Positions 43,285-51,384 of a stretch of 64,000 nucleotides of DNA are shown piece by piece. The notes under the pieces were generated by a model. The model did not search any database. It was not told the DNA's origin and saw only the letters and a list, made by a program, of their open reading frames with translations. Location: NCBI GenBank assembly GCA_018064525.1, contig JAGHVB010000033.1:37684-101683 (forward strand), read 5' to 3'. Position 1 is the stretch's first letter. The number at the start of each line of letters is the position of its first letter. The position numbers were made by a program, and so were the translations under genes. Origin of the DNA: Candidatus Treponema merdequi (lineage in GTDB: Bacteria > Spirochaetota > Spirochaetia > Treponematales > Treponemataceae).

Positions 43285-44307
43285 TTAATACAGAAAACAT
43301 CGTACTTTATGTCCATTTTCTTTTTTGGTAAATTCAGGAAACTCGTTTTTGCAGCGGTCTGTTGCATGAGGACAGCGGTATGCAAAAGGACAGCCGTTTT
43401 CTTTTTCGAGAGTTGTTTTGACTTCTACAGTGGAATTTGACCGAACGCCTGCAGCTGCTTCAAAGAGAAGTTTCGTATACGGATGAAGTGCATCTTTATA
43501 AAGCGTTTTTGCTTCAGCTTCTTCTACGAGAACTCCGCGATACATTACACCGATTCTGTCGCAGAAAAAACATGCAACGCGAAGATCGTGCGTAATGAAA
43601 ATAAAACTTAATTTCTTATCGCGTCGTAAATCTGTCAGAAGATTCAACACCTGTGCCTGAATTGAGACATCAAGAGCTGATACAACTTCGTCACAGATTA
43701 AAAGTTCCGGGTCCAGAAGAAGTCCGCGTGCAATTGAAATTCTCTGCCTCTGACCTCCTGAGAATTCTGAAGGTCTTTTCTGTAAATCTTCTTCTGTAAG
43801 TCCGACAGAAATAATTGCATCTTTAGCTTTCTGATAGATTTCTTCTTTTGATAATTTTTTTGTAGAATATTTAAGTCCGTCAGTCAGAACAGATAAAACT
43901 GTCATTCGCGGATTTAATGATTTTGCAGGATCCTGAAAAATGTATTTGACCTTTTCCTGATATACTTTCTTTTCTTTTTTTGAAAGTTTTGAAATGTCTG
44001 TTATACTTCCGTCTGTGTTGTGAAATAAAATTTCTCCTGATGTTGCTTCATACATTTTAATCATCATTCTCGCAGTAGTTGTCTTTCCACAGCCAGATTC
44101 ACCGACAATTCCATAAGTTTCACCGCGGTCAATCGAAAATGAAACATTATTTACGGCAAAAACATTTTTATCTTTCTTTGCAAAAAATCCAGCCTGCAGG
44201 TCAAAACTTTTATAAAGATTTTTTACTTCAATGAGAACATTGTTTTTGTTTTCTGGGATTTTGTGTTCTGACATTTTATTTTCAGTCATATTATTTTCTC
44301 CGCTCAT
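43285..44307 (-). CDS. oppF: Oligopeptide ABC transporter ATP-binding protein OppF type
   Basis: 340 residues. Walker A GESGCGKTT (about 72), signature LSGGQ-like FSGGQRQRISIARGL (about 187) and Walker B LLICDEVVSALD (about 210). The C-terminal oligopeptide-specific domain has the Cys-containing CPFAYRCPHATDRC, typical of Opp/Dpp ATPases that may bind an FeS cluster. It energises import together with the fused permease-ATPase encoded upstream, with a 4-bp overlap. It is last gene of a four-gene minus-strand operon (oppA-oppB-oppCD-oppF). Confidence 0.93.
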   Translation of the reverse strand: MSGENNMTENKMSEHKIPENKNNVLIEVKNLYKSFDLQAGFFAKKDKNVFAVNNVSFSIDRGETYGIVGESGCGKTTTARMMIKMYEATSGEILFHNTDGSITDISKLSKKEKKVYQEKVKYIFQDPAKSLNPRMTVLSVLTDGLKYSTKKLSKEEIYQKAKDAIISVGLTEEDLQKRPSEFSGGQRQRISIARGLLLDPELLICDEVVSALDVSIQAQVLNLLTDLRRDKKLSFIFITHDLRVACFFCDRIGVMYRGVLVEEAEAKTLYKDALHPYTKLLFEAAAGVRSNSTVEVKTTLEKENGCPFAYRCPHATDRCKNEFPEFTKKENGHKVRCFLY

Positions 44308-46400
44308 TTCTGTTCTCCTGAAGTTTTCATTCCATCTGTTTCTTTCACTTCACCAGCTTTCTGAATCGTATAATGCTGTCCAAACTGTGGACGCATTGCG
44401 AGAAGATGTTTTGTGTATTCTGCTTTCGGATTTTCAAAAACTTCTTTTGATGTTCCCTGTTCTTCGATGATGCCGTTGTGCATTACGACGATTCTATCAG
44501 AGATGTTTTTAACAAGATCAATGTCGTGGCTGATAAAAAGAATTGAAAGATTATGTTTCTTTTTGAGTTCTGACAAAAGTCCTACAATCTGCATTGAAAT
44601 TGTTACATCAAGTGCTGTAGTCGGTTCATCTGCAATTAAAAGTTCACAGCCCTGAGCAAGTGCAAGCGCAATTCCAATTCTCTGAAGCTGTCCGCCTGAA
44701 AACTGATGCGGAAAATTCTGAAGCCTTGATTTTGGATCTGGAAGTTCTACTTCTTTTAAAAGTTCTTCTGCCTTGTCCATTGCTTCTTCTTTTGTAATCT
44801 TAGGATCAATATTCTGATAAAGCTCAAAGAACACGCTTCCGATATTTTGAAGCGGATCAAAACTTCTTCCAGGTTCCTGAAAAATAAGACCGATTTTCTT
44901 TCCACGGTATTCACGAAGTTCTTTCTGAGAGAGTGTTGTCAAATCAATTCCATCATAAAAAATATGACCGGACAAATTAGCATTCCCAGGAAGCAGTCCC
45001 GGAATGGCAGTTGTACTCACAGACTTTCCAGATCCAGACTCACCGACGATTCCAAGTATTTCACCGCGATGCAGGTCATAAGAAATTCCACGCACAGCCT
45101 TCACCACGCGTCTTTCATTCGCCGTCAAAACCTCAAACTCAACGGCAACATTTTTCATCGACAAAATGATATCGTCATCTCCAGCACGCGCAACTTCACT
45201 CACCTCTCCAAAAACAACATCCCCCGTAGTACCATCATCGGCCACTCCATTCACACCCTTACCATCATCCAATTCCGCATTTCGAATTCCGCATTGAGTA
45301 TTCTTAATTCTTAATTCTTCCTTCTTAATTCTTAATTTTCTCTTTCCAAACACCGCATGATACGGATCGTAATAATCCCTCAACGCGTCTCCCAAAAAGT
45401 TAAACGCAAGCGTTACGAGAAGCAAAAGCCATACTGGAATCAAGAGCCACGGATAGCGCGAGAGATTGCTCAGTGTGGAAATTTCGCGGTTAATCATCGA
45501 ACCCCAGCTGACTGCAGGGTCTGCAATTCCGAGACCGATGTAAGACAAAGTTGTTTCGCTCATGATAAAGCCCGGAATCGAAAGTGTTGTGCTTACGATG
45601 AGAAGGCTTGAAATCTGAGGAATGATATATTTGAAAATTATTACGAGAGATGGAATTCCTTCGAGCTCGGCGTTCATGACGAACTCTTCGCGTTTGATTG
45701 CGTGAATCATTCCGCGGAGTGTTCGCGCTGTTCCCGGCCAGCCGACGAGTGCGAGAATTAAAGTGATGATTATGTACGAAGTTCCACTGTCCATTTTTGT
45801 ATTTAAAAGGGAACGCAAAAATAAAATGAGATAAATTCCAGGGATGAGCATAAAGAACTCGGCGATTCGCATTATCGTCCAGTCTGTTTTTCCGCCGAAG
45901 AAACCTGCAAGTCCTCCAAAGATGACTGCAATTAAAAGTGAAACTGCGGTTGCGACAAATCCGATTGTCAAAGAGATTCGGCTTCCATAAATGATTCTTG
46001 AAAGCATATCGCGTCCGAGATTGTCGGCACCAAATAAATATGCCGGATATACATTTCCGTTTTCGTCCGGAACAGTTCCGAAAAGATGAAGGTCGCAGTT
46101 GAAAAGTCCGAGTACTTTATAAGATTCTCCGTGAACAAAGAATTTTAAATCGTGAGTTAAATCTTTTACATACGCGTAGTCCCAGTCGATTCTGTTTAAT
46201 ACGCGCGCTTCACAGACTTTAAGTCCTTTTGTAGTCATTCTGATGTTTGCAGGATGGAATGTATTCTGTTCGAAGGTTTTTGTCGGTGTATATGGAGAAA
46301 GGAATTCTGCAAAAATCATAAAGAGATATAAAACGACAAGAACAATGAGAGAAATAAATGCAATCGGTTTTCTTTTTATAAATCGTAATTCGTTTTTCAT
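44304..46400 (-). CDS. OppC permease fused to OppD ATPase
   Basis: 698 residues, where these are normally two proteins. Residues 1-345 are an OppC/DppC-type permease: one N-terminal helix, a large periplasmic loop, five further helices, the LFGADNLGRD motif (about 122) and the EAA-type loop NAELEGIPS. Residues 405-698 are an OppD ATPase with Walker A GESGSGKS (about 453), signature FSGGQLQRIG and Walker B LLIADEPTTALD. The linker (about 350-405) contains LRIKKEELRIKN, encoded by tandem copies of a TTAATTCTT-type sequence, so it appears to derive from a non-coding repeat. There is no stop or frameshift in the linker. The fusion is not usual for this family. Confidence 0.9.
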   Translation of the reverse strand: MKNELRFIKRKPIAFISLIVLVVLYLFMIFAEFLSPYTPTKTFEQNTFHPANIRMTTKGLKVCEARVLNRIDWDYAYVKDLTHDLKFFVHGESYKVLGLFNCDLHLFGTVPDENGNVYPAYLFGADNLGRDMLSRIIYGSRISLTIGFVATAVSLLIAVIFGGLAGFFGGKTDWTIMRIAEFFMLIPGIYLILFLRSLLNTKMDSGTSYIIITLILALVGWPGTARTLRGMIHAIKREEFVMNAELEGIPSLVIIFKYIIPQISSLLIVSTTLSIPGFIMSETTLSYIGLGIADPAVSWGSMINREISTLSNLSRYPWLLIPVWLLLLVTLAFNFLGDALRDYYDPYHAVFGKRKLRIKKEELRIKNTQCGIRNAELDDGKGVNGVADDGTTGDVVFGEVSEVARAGDDDIILSMKNVAVEFEVLTANERRVVKAVRGISYDLHRGEILGIVGESGSGKSVSTTAIPGLLPGNANLSGHIFYDGIDLTTLSQKELREYRGKKIGLIFQEPGRSFDPLQNIGSVFFELYQNIDPKITKEEAMDKAEELLKEVELPDPKSRLQNFPHQFSGGQLQRIGIALALAQGCELLIADEPTTALDVTISMQIVGLLSELKKKHNLSILFISHDIDLVKNISDRIVVMHNGIIEEQGTSKEVFENPKAEYTKHLLAMRPQFGQHYTIQKAGEVKETDGMKTSGEQK

Positions 46401-46413
46401 TTATTCCACCTCC

Positions 46414-47481
46414 CTATTTGTCCGCACCATAACGGATTCGCGGATCGACGACAGCAAGAAGAATATCAGAAATTACCATTCCGATTAAAACCAATGCCGA
46501 GATAAACATATTTGTCGCAAGAACAAGATTTATGTCCTGCTGCATTACCGCTTCATAAGTGAGCCGTCCGACTCCAGGATAAGCAAAAATAATTTCCATA
46601 ATCATTGAGCCGCCAAAAAGTGATGCTAAAAGATTTGCACTTCCTGTGATGTACGGATTCAATGTATTTCTGAATGCGTGATTCAGGTAAACTTTCTTTT
46701 CTGAAATTCCACGGGCGCGAAGTGCAAAGATGTATGGCATTCCAAGCTGATCAAGCATTGTCGCACGGATTGTACGCATTGTTCCGCCAAAGCCGCCGAG
46801 GAACGAACAGAGAAGCGGAAGAAAAATATGATGCATGTAACTGAAAGTAAATTTTACAGGAGATGCAGAAAACGGAAAAGAAGGATAAGCAGTTACCGGA
46901 AAGATTCCAGTTAATGACGCAAGAAGCTGCATTAAAATCAGTAAAAGCATTCCCGGAAAAGCATGAAAGAAAAGCGCAAAAAAAGTTACGCCGACATCAA
47001 GTTTTGTCCCTGCTTTGCTTGAAAAATAAACGCCGAGTAAAAACGAAAAAAGCGTAATCAGAACAAGCGAAATAAGATTGAGAACAAGCGTATTTCCGAT
47101 TCTGGAAAACAAAAGAAATTTTACAGGCGCGCGTGAAATTAAACTTGTTCCAAGATCGTGGTCAACAATCACGCGCTTTAACCATTTGAAATACTGAACA
47201 TAAAAAGGTTTATCAAGTCCGAGTTCTTCGCGGAGTTTTGAATACTGTTCTTCATTAAAAATATTTTCCTGACCTGTTGCATTATTCTGCGACTTTGTTC
47301 CACCAGAAGCACTTGCCATAATCTGCTGAGTCATCATCTGATCAACGATATCGCCCGGAGCAAGTTCCATCAAACCGAACAAAGCAAATCCGAGTAAAAA
47401 CAGCAAAACAATCATCGTCACAAAACGCGACGCAATAAAATATGCCAAAGGGAATTTTTCTCTTAATTTATTTTTCATCAT
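46414..47481 (-). CDS. oppB: Oligopeptide ABC transporter permease OppB type
   Basis: 355 residues with six predicted membrane helices: an N-terminal one (RFVTMIVLLFLLGFALFGL), then a periplasmic loop and five in the conserved BPD_transp_1 domain. The domain includes RALRARGISEKKVYLNHAFRN, carrying the EAA-like coupling helix. The N-terminal motif MELAPGDIVD is typical of OppB/DppB. It sits between oppA and the fused oppCD, 13 bp upstream of the latter. It begins ATGATG with GGAG upstream. Together these genes encode one peptide importer. Confidence 0.92.
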   Translation of the reverse strand: MMKNKLREKFPLAYFIASRFVTMIVLLFLLGFALFGLMELAPGDIVDQMMTQQIMASASGGTKSQNNATGQENIFNEEQYSKLREELGLDKPFYVQYFKWLKRVIVDHDLGTSLISRAPVKFLLFSRIGNTLVLNLISLVLITLFSFLLGVYFSSKAGTKLDVGVTFFALFFHAFPGMLLLILMQLLASLTGIFPVTAYPSFPFSASPVKFTFSYMHHIFLPLLCSFLGGFGGTMRTIRATMLDQLGMPYIFALRARGISEKKVYLNHAFRNTLNPYITGSANLLASLFGGSMIMEIIFAYPGVGRLTYEAVMQQDINLVLATNMFISALVLIGMVISDILLAVVDPRIRYGADK

Positions 47482-47482
47482 A

Positions 47483-49303
47483 CTACTCCAGTCTCAGATA
47501 AATGCGTTCTGTAAGAGCACCGTTAAAATTGTCAAAATAAAAATTTGAAAAATCCCAGCGGTTGTTGATTGCATAAAAACTTCTCGGACAGACAAGATAA
47601 ATAAAAGGACACTGTTCAAGAATGATATTCTGAAACTCATCCCAAAGCTTCTGCGAAAGAACAGGATCTACAGTATAGCAGCCTTCATTGTAAACATAAT
47701 CAAGCCGCGCTTCCCAATCCGTTGCCGGCTTTTTCTGAAACGGATACCACAGATGAAGGTTTCCGGTTGTAGGCCAGACATTTGTTCCTTGCGACGGAAA
47801 GACATTTGAACCAAGCCCGATGATGAGCGACTGCCAGTCATAAGTTGCTGTCAGCATTTCGACCATCTTCTGAAAATCTGTCTGACGTACATTTACTTTT
47901 ATTCCGACAGATTTACATTCATCATAAATGATCTGAGCAATATCATTCGTAACATTTGCAGAAGATGCGATTGCCAGATCAAATTCAATTTCGCGGCCTT
48001 TATTGTCGCGCATCACGCCGCTACTATCCTGTTTTATTCCAATTGATGCTAAAAGTGATTTTGCTTTTTCGACATCGTATTTATATTTTAATTCAATCTC
48101 AGGATTGTAATACGGGTTTGCTTTTGGAAACACGTTGTATTTTGCTTCTGCAAGTCCGCGGTAAGTCTGATTGATAATTCTTTCGCGGTTTAATAGTGAG
48201 CTCATTGCCTGGCGGAATTCTTTTTTTGTAAACCATTCGTAATAAGGTTCATTTTTGTTTACAGGATTTTCGTTGAACGACCAGAGCTGCGCACCAAGAC
48301 TTCCTTCTGAATTAAAAACAGTATAATCGCTGTTCTGAGAATTGATGATATCTGCAAGCTGTTCCGGCTGAGGAGAATATGACTCAAGGTTTCCCTGCTT
48401 AAAAAGAAGATACGAAGTATTTTCGTTATCGACAATCTGACAGATTTCTTTTTCGTAATAGATTGCAGTTTTATTATCAGAATCTTTAATATGAAAGTCA
48501 GGATTTTTTGTAAAGACAAGACGCTGACTCGGAGAATATTCAGTCAGGAAAAATCTTCCGCAAGATGGAATTGTATTAACATCGGTGTCTATGCTGAATA
48601 AATTTTTTACGCCTTCAATCCCATTTTTTTCTAACGCTTCTTTGTAAATCCAGCAAGGTTTGAAATCTGTATTAGAAAACAAAATCGGGTCAGATACGAT
48701 TCTCGGATAAACAAAATCAAAATGCCTGTCATCAATTATTTTTGCTTCGATTCTTTTCTGACTTCCGTCTGGCATTGTTACAAACTGTCCGCCATAACCA
48801 GAACTCTGAAACTCAGGATTTCCTGCAATATTGTCATACCACCAGACGATGTCTTCAGAAGTGACCGGTCGCTTTTCTGATTTATTAAAATAACTCCAGT
48901 ACATATTTTCTGCAATTTCAAAATGAACTGTGAGCGTTTTATTTTTTTCATCAACTTCGATCTTAAAAGAAGCGCCTCTCGGTTCCCACTCGCCTGTCAC
49001 TGCATTGTACTCTGCAAGATAATCTGTCATCATCGCAACGATTGCATTTGATGAACCGTCGCGTTCTGCAATAAGCTGGTTAAAAGTTTTAGGATCAGCG
49101 CTTATCGTCGAGTTCCACACGCCGCCTGTGATACCAGGAATAAATTTTGATCCGTCGTAAGGTTTAGAAATTGTTTTTTCGATTATTTTAGTGGAACTTT
49201 TATTAACCGCATCTTCAATTTCAGAAAGCGTCATCGTCGGAACTTTCTTGCAGGAAAAGACTAATGGAATAAAAAAAAGTGGTAAAACGATATTTTTTTG
49301 CAT
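47483..49303 (-). CDS. oppA: Oligopeptide-binding lipoprotein, OppA type
   Basis: 606 residues. Lipobox LVFSC (Cys about 18), so it is anchored to a membrane. The family-5 solute-binding fold is evident: TGGVWNSTISADPKTFN (start of mature lobe), WEPRGASFKIEVDEKNKTLTVH (quoted in part), TSEDIVWWYDNI (about 150) and FRQAMSSLLNRE (about 365). It binds oligopeptides for the downstream OppB and OppCD. It is first of the operon. A TATAAT lies about 20 bp upstream of the ATG; there is no strong Shine-Dalgarno. Confidence 0.92.
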   Translation of the reverse strand: MQKNIVLPLFFIPLVFSCKKVPTMTLSEIEDAVNKSSTKIIEKTISKPYDGSKFIPGITGGVWNSTISADPKTFNQLIAERDGSSNAIVAMMTDYLAEYNAVTGEWEPRGASFKIEVDEKNKTLTVHFEIAENMYWSYFNKSEKRPVTSEDIVWWYDNIAGNPEFQSSGYGGQFVTMPDGSQKRIEAKIIDDRHFDFVYPRIVSDPILFSNTDFKPCWIYKEALEKNGIEGVKNLFSIDTDVNTIPSCGRFFLTEYSPSQRLVFTKNPDFHIKDSDNKTAIYYEKEICQIVDNENTSYLLFKQGNLESYSPQPEQLADIINSQNSDYTVFNSEGSLGAQLWSFNENPVNKNEPYYEWFTKKEFRQAMSSLLNRERIINQTYRGLAEAKYNVFPKANPYYNPEIELKYKYDVEKAKSLLASIGIKQDSSGVMRDNKGREIEFDLAIASSANVTNDIAQIIYDECKSVGIKVNVRQTDFQKMVEMLTATYDWQSLIIGLGSNVFPSQGTNVWPTTGNLHLWYPFQKKPATDWEARLDYVYNEGCYTVDPVLSQKLWDEFQNIILEQCPFIYLVCPRSFYAINNRWDFSNFYFDNFNGALTERIYLRLE

Positions 49304-49350
49304 ATATCATTTTACCACATTATAACTAAAAAGTTAAATCAATCCTCATG

Positions 49351-49372
49351 AAGTTTTGCCCAAGCAAAACTT
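49351..49372. repeat. AAGTTTTGC hairpin downstream of argS
   Basis: AAGTTTTGC-CCAA-GCAAAACTT. The stem core is the same as in the hairpin at 60438-60461 after groEL. It lies about 50 bp past the argS stop, without a T-run, so it is not a classical terminator. Confidence 0.6.
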
Positions 49373-49423
49373 TAGCATCTCGCAACAAGTGACATATCCT
49401 TTCGAAAAGAATTTACGAGCCGT

Positions 49424-51223
49424 TTACATCTTTTCAAGGAACTGAACAAGAACAAGATTCATTGCACGTTTTAAAACTGTGAGCGTACATTCTGCAAGGT
49501 ACAATCTTGCGCCTTTGAGTTTTTCATCTTCGCAGTTTAAAATCGGACACTGCTGGTAGAACTTAGAAAAAAGTTTACAGGTATCGTAAAGATATGCGCA
49601 TACTGTACTCGGGTCAAGATTTTCTGCAGCCTTTGCAATAACTTCAGGGAAGTTTCCGAGAGCACGGATAAGTTCCCACTCTTCTGAAGCCGTTAAAAAT
49701 GAAACTGCTTCTTTATCAGAATTCACTTTAACACCATTCTCTTTTGCTTTTGCAAGAATAGAAGAAATGCGTGCACCCATGTACTGAAGATAAGGACCTG
49801 TATCGCCGTTAAACGAAAGACTTTCTGCAGGATTAAAAAGCATGTCTTTAATCGGAGTTGCCTGCAAAAGATAATAATGCAAAGCCGCAAGTGCAACTTT
49901 TTCTGCAACGTCGTTTGCGTTTCCGACTTCTTCATCGCGGCCGCGCTCTTTGATTGCAACGAGTGCATCATCGCGGAGAGAATCAATCAGATCATCTGCA
50001 TCAACGATTGTTCCTTCGCGGCTCTTCATTCTTCCTGATGGAAGGTTAACAAGACCGTAACTCAAATGATAAAGTTTATCTGCCCAGTCAAATCCAAGCT
50101 TCCTTAAAATGTGGAATAAAATTTTAAAGTGATAATTCTGTTCAGATGCAACGACATATACAAGCTGGTTAAATGCCCAGTCGTTGTGACGGCTGATTGC
50201 AGTTCCGATATCCTGAGTAATGTAAACAGAAGTTCCGTCTTTGCGGAGTAAAACTTTTTCATGTACGTCTTCGTCTTTTCCAGTTCCAACAACATCAGTT
50301 ACATCAATGCGTACAGAACCGTCATCAGCTTTAAAGAATACTCCTTTTTCAAGACCTTTTAAAATTTCATCTTTACCTTTAAGATAAGTATCACTTTCAA
50401 GATAGAACTTATCAAAACCAACACCAGTTCTGTCATAAGTTGCTTTAACACCATCGAGTGTCCATTTGTTCATTTTTTCCCAGAGCGCGCGGACTTCCTG
50501 ATCTCCTGCTTCCCATTTTACAAGCATCTCTTCTGCCATTTCCTGAGCTTCCGGATGTTCTTTTGAATATTTATCAAATTCAACATAGCACTGGCCGACA
50601 AAGTGGTCGCCTTTAAGCCCAAGAGATTCCGGTGTGTCATTGTTTTTTTCGTGGAATAATTTATACGCGAGCATCGATTTACAGATGTGAACGCCGCGGT
50701 TATTGATAAGGTCAACTTTATAAACTTCGGCACCGGCTGCTTTTAAGATGCGGCTTACAGATTCACCGAGAGCATCGTTTCTGAGGTGACCAAGATGGAG
50801 CGGTTTATTTGTGTTTGGCGAAGAAAATTCCACCATGACACGACGGCCTTCCAGAGGCTTTTTATTTTCACTATTGAAACTTCCGTAATTTTCTTTCTGA
50901 GAAGAAATTTTTTCAAGAATAGAAAAAGTTTCATTCGATTTATTCATCTTAAGATTTACATAAGGACCGACAGCGAGAACTTCGCCGAGTGAACTTTGAG
51001 TTACGCGTTTTACAACTTCGGCAGAAATCTGAGGAGGTGCCATATGAAGTGATTTTGCAAAAACGAACATTGGAATTCCAAGGTCGCCCATTTCAGGGTT
51101 TGGCGGATTCTGAACTGCAAGAGTATCTTCTGCAATCATTTCCTGTTCCGGAAACTTCTCCTTAATAAACGCATTGAGCGCCTGAGTTACAATCTTTCTA
51201 AATTCCTGCTTAGTATCTGCCAT
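49424..51223 (-). CDS. argS: Arginyl-tRNA synthetase
   Basis: 599 residues, class I synthetase. The N-terminal additional domain (1-110) recognises the tRNA D-loop. The signature HLGHLRNDALG (HIGH-type, about 142) is present. KMSKS is represented by MKSREGT (about 402), normal for ArgRS. The C-terminal DALR-type anticodon domain includes LLQATP, SLSFNGDTGPYLQYMGAR (quoted in part) and NLDPSTVCAYLYDTCKLFSKFY. Charges tRNA-Arg in the cytoplasm. It is downstream of the Ig-repeat lipoprotein and separated from it by a terminator. Nothing odd in the sequence. Confidence 0.96.
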   Translation of the reverse strand: MADTKQEFRKIVTQALNAFIKEKFPEQEMIAEDTLAVQNPPNPEMGDLGIPMFVFAKSLHMAPPQISAEVVKRVTQSSLGEVLAVGPYVNLKMNKSNETFSILEKISSQKENYGSFNSENKKPLEGRRVMVEFSSPNTNKPLHLGHLRNDALGESVSRILKAAGAEVYKVDLINNRGVHICKSMLAYKLFHEKNNDTPESLGLKGDHFVGQCYVEFDKYSKEHPEAQEMAEEMLVKWEAGDQEVRALWEKMNKWTLDGVKATYDRTGVGFDKFYLESDTYLKGKDEILKGLEKGVFFKADDGSVRIDVTDVVGTGKDEDVHEKVLLRKDGTSVYITQDIGTAISRHNDWAFNQLVYVVASEQNYHFKILFHILRKLGFDWADKLYHLSYGLVNLPSGRMKSREGTIVDADDLIDSLRDDALVAIKERGRDEEVGNANDVAEKVALAALHYYLLQATPIKDMLFNPAESLSFNGDTGPYLQYMGARISSILAKAKENGVKVNSDKEAVSFLTASEEWELIRALGNFPEVIAKAAENLDPSTVCAYLYDTCKLFSKFYQQCPILNCEDEKLKGARLYLAECTLTVLKRAMNLVLVQFLEKM

Positions 51224-51285
51224 AGATTTTCCTTAAAAAATAATATGATGGAATTGTAACAGATTAAAGAAAAATGTACAACGAA

Positions 51286-51325
51286 TGAAAAAAGAATGCA
51301 GAGCGCAAAGGTCGCACTCTGCATT
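51286..51325 (-). terminator. Terminator of the Ig-repeat lipoprotein gene
   Basis: AATGCAGAGCGC (51295-51306) pairs with GCACTCTGCATT (51314-51325) with one G-U-type mismatch. On the minus strand a TTCTTTTTT run follows. It separates this gene from argS. Confidence 0.85.
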
Positions 51326-51358
51326 TTATGTTTGATTATTGCTTACGCAAGAATACTA

Positions 51359-51384
51359 GTCAATTTCGTTAAAACGAAATTGAC
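51359..51384. repeat. Perfect 26-bp palindrome across the lipoprotein stop codon
   Basis: GTCAATTTCGTT-AA-AACGAAATTGAC. The stem overlaps the last four codons and the TAA of the lipoprotein gene. It is distinct from the downstream terminator. An inverted repeat at the end of the variable region is a feature of diversity-generating retroelement targets. Confidence 0.8.
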
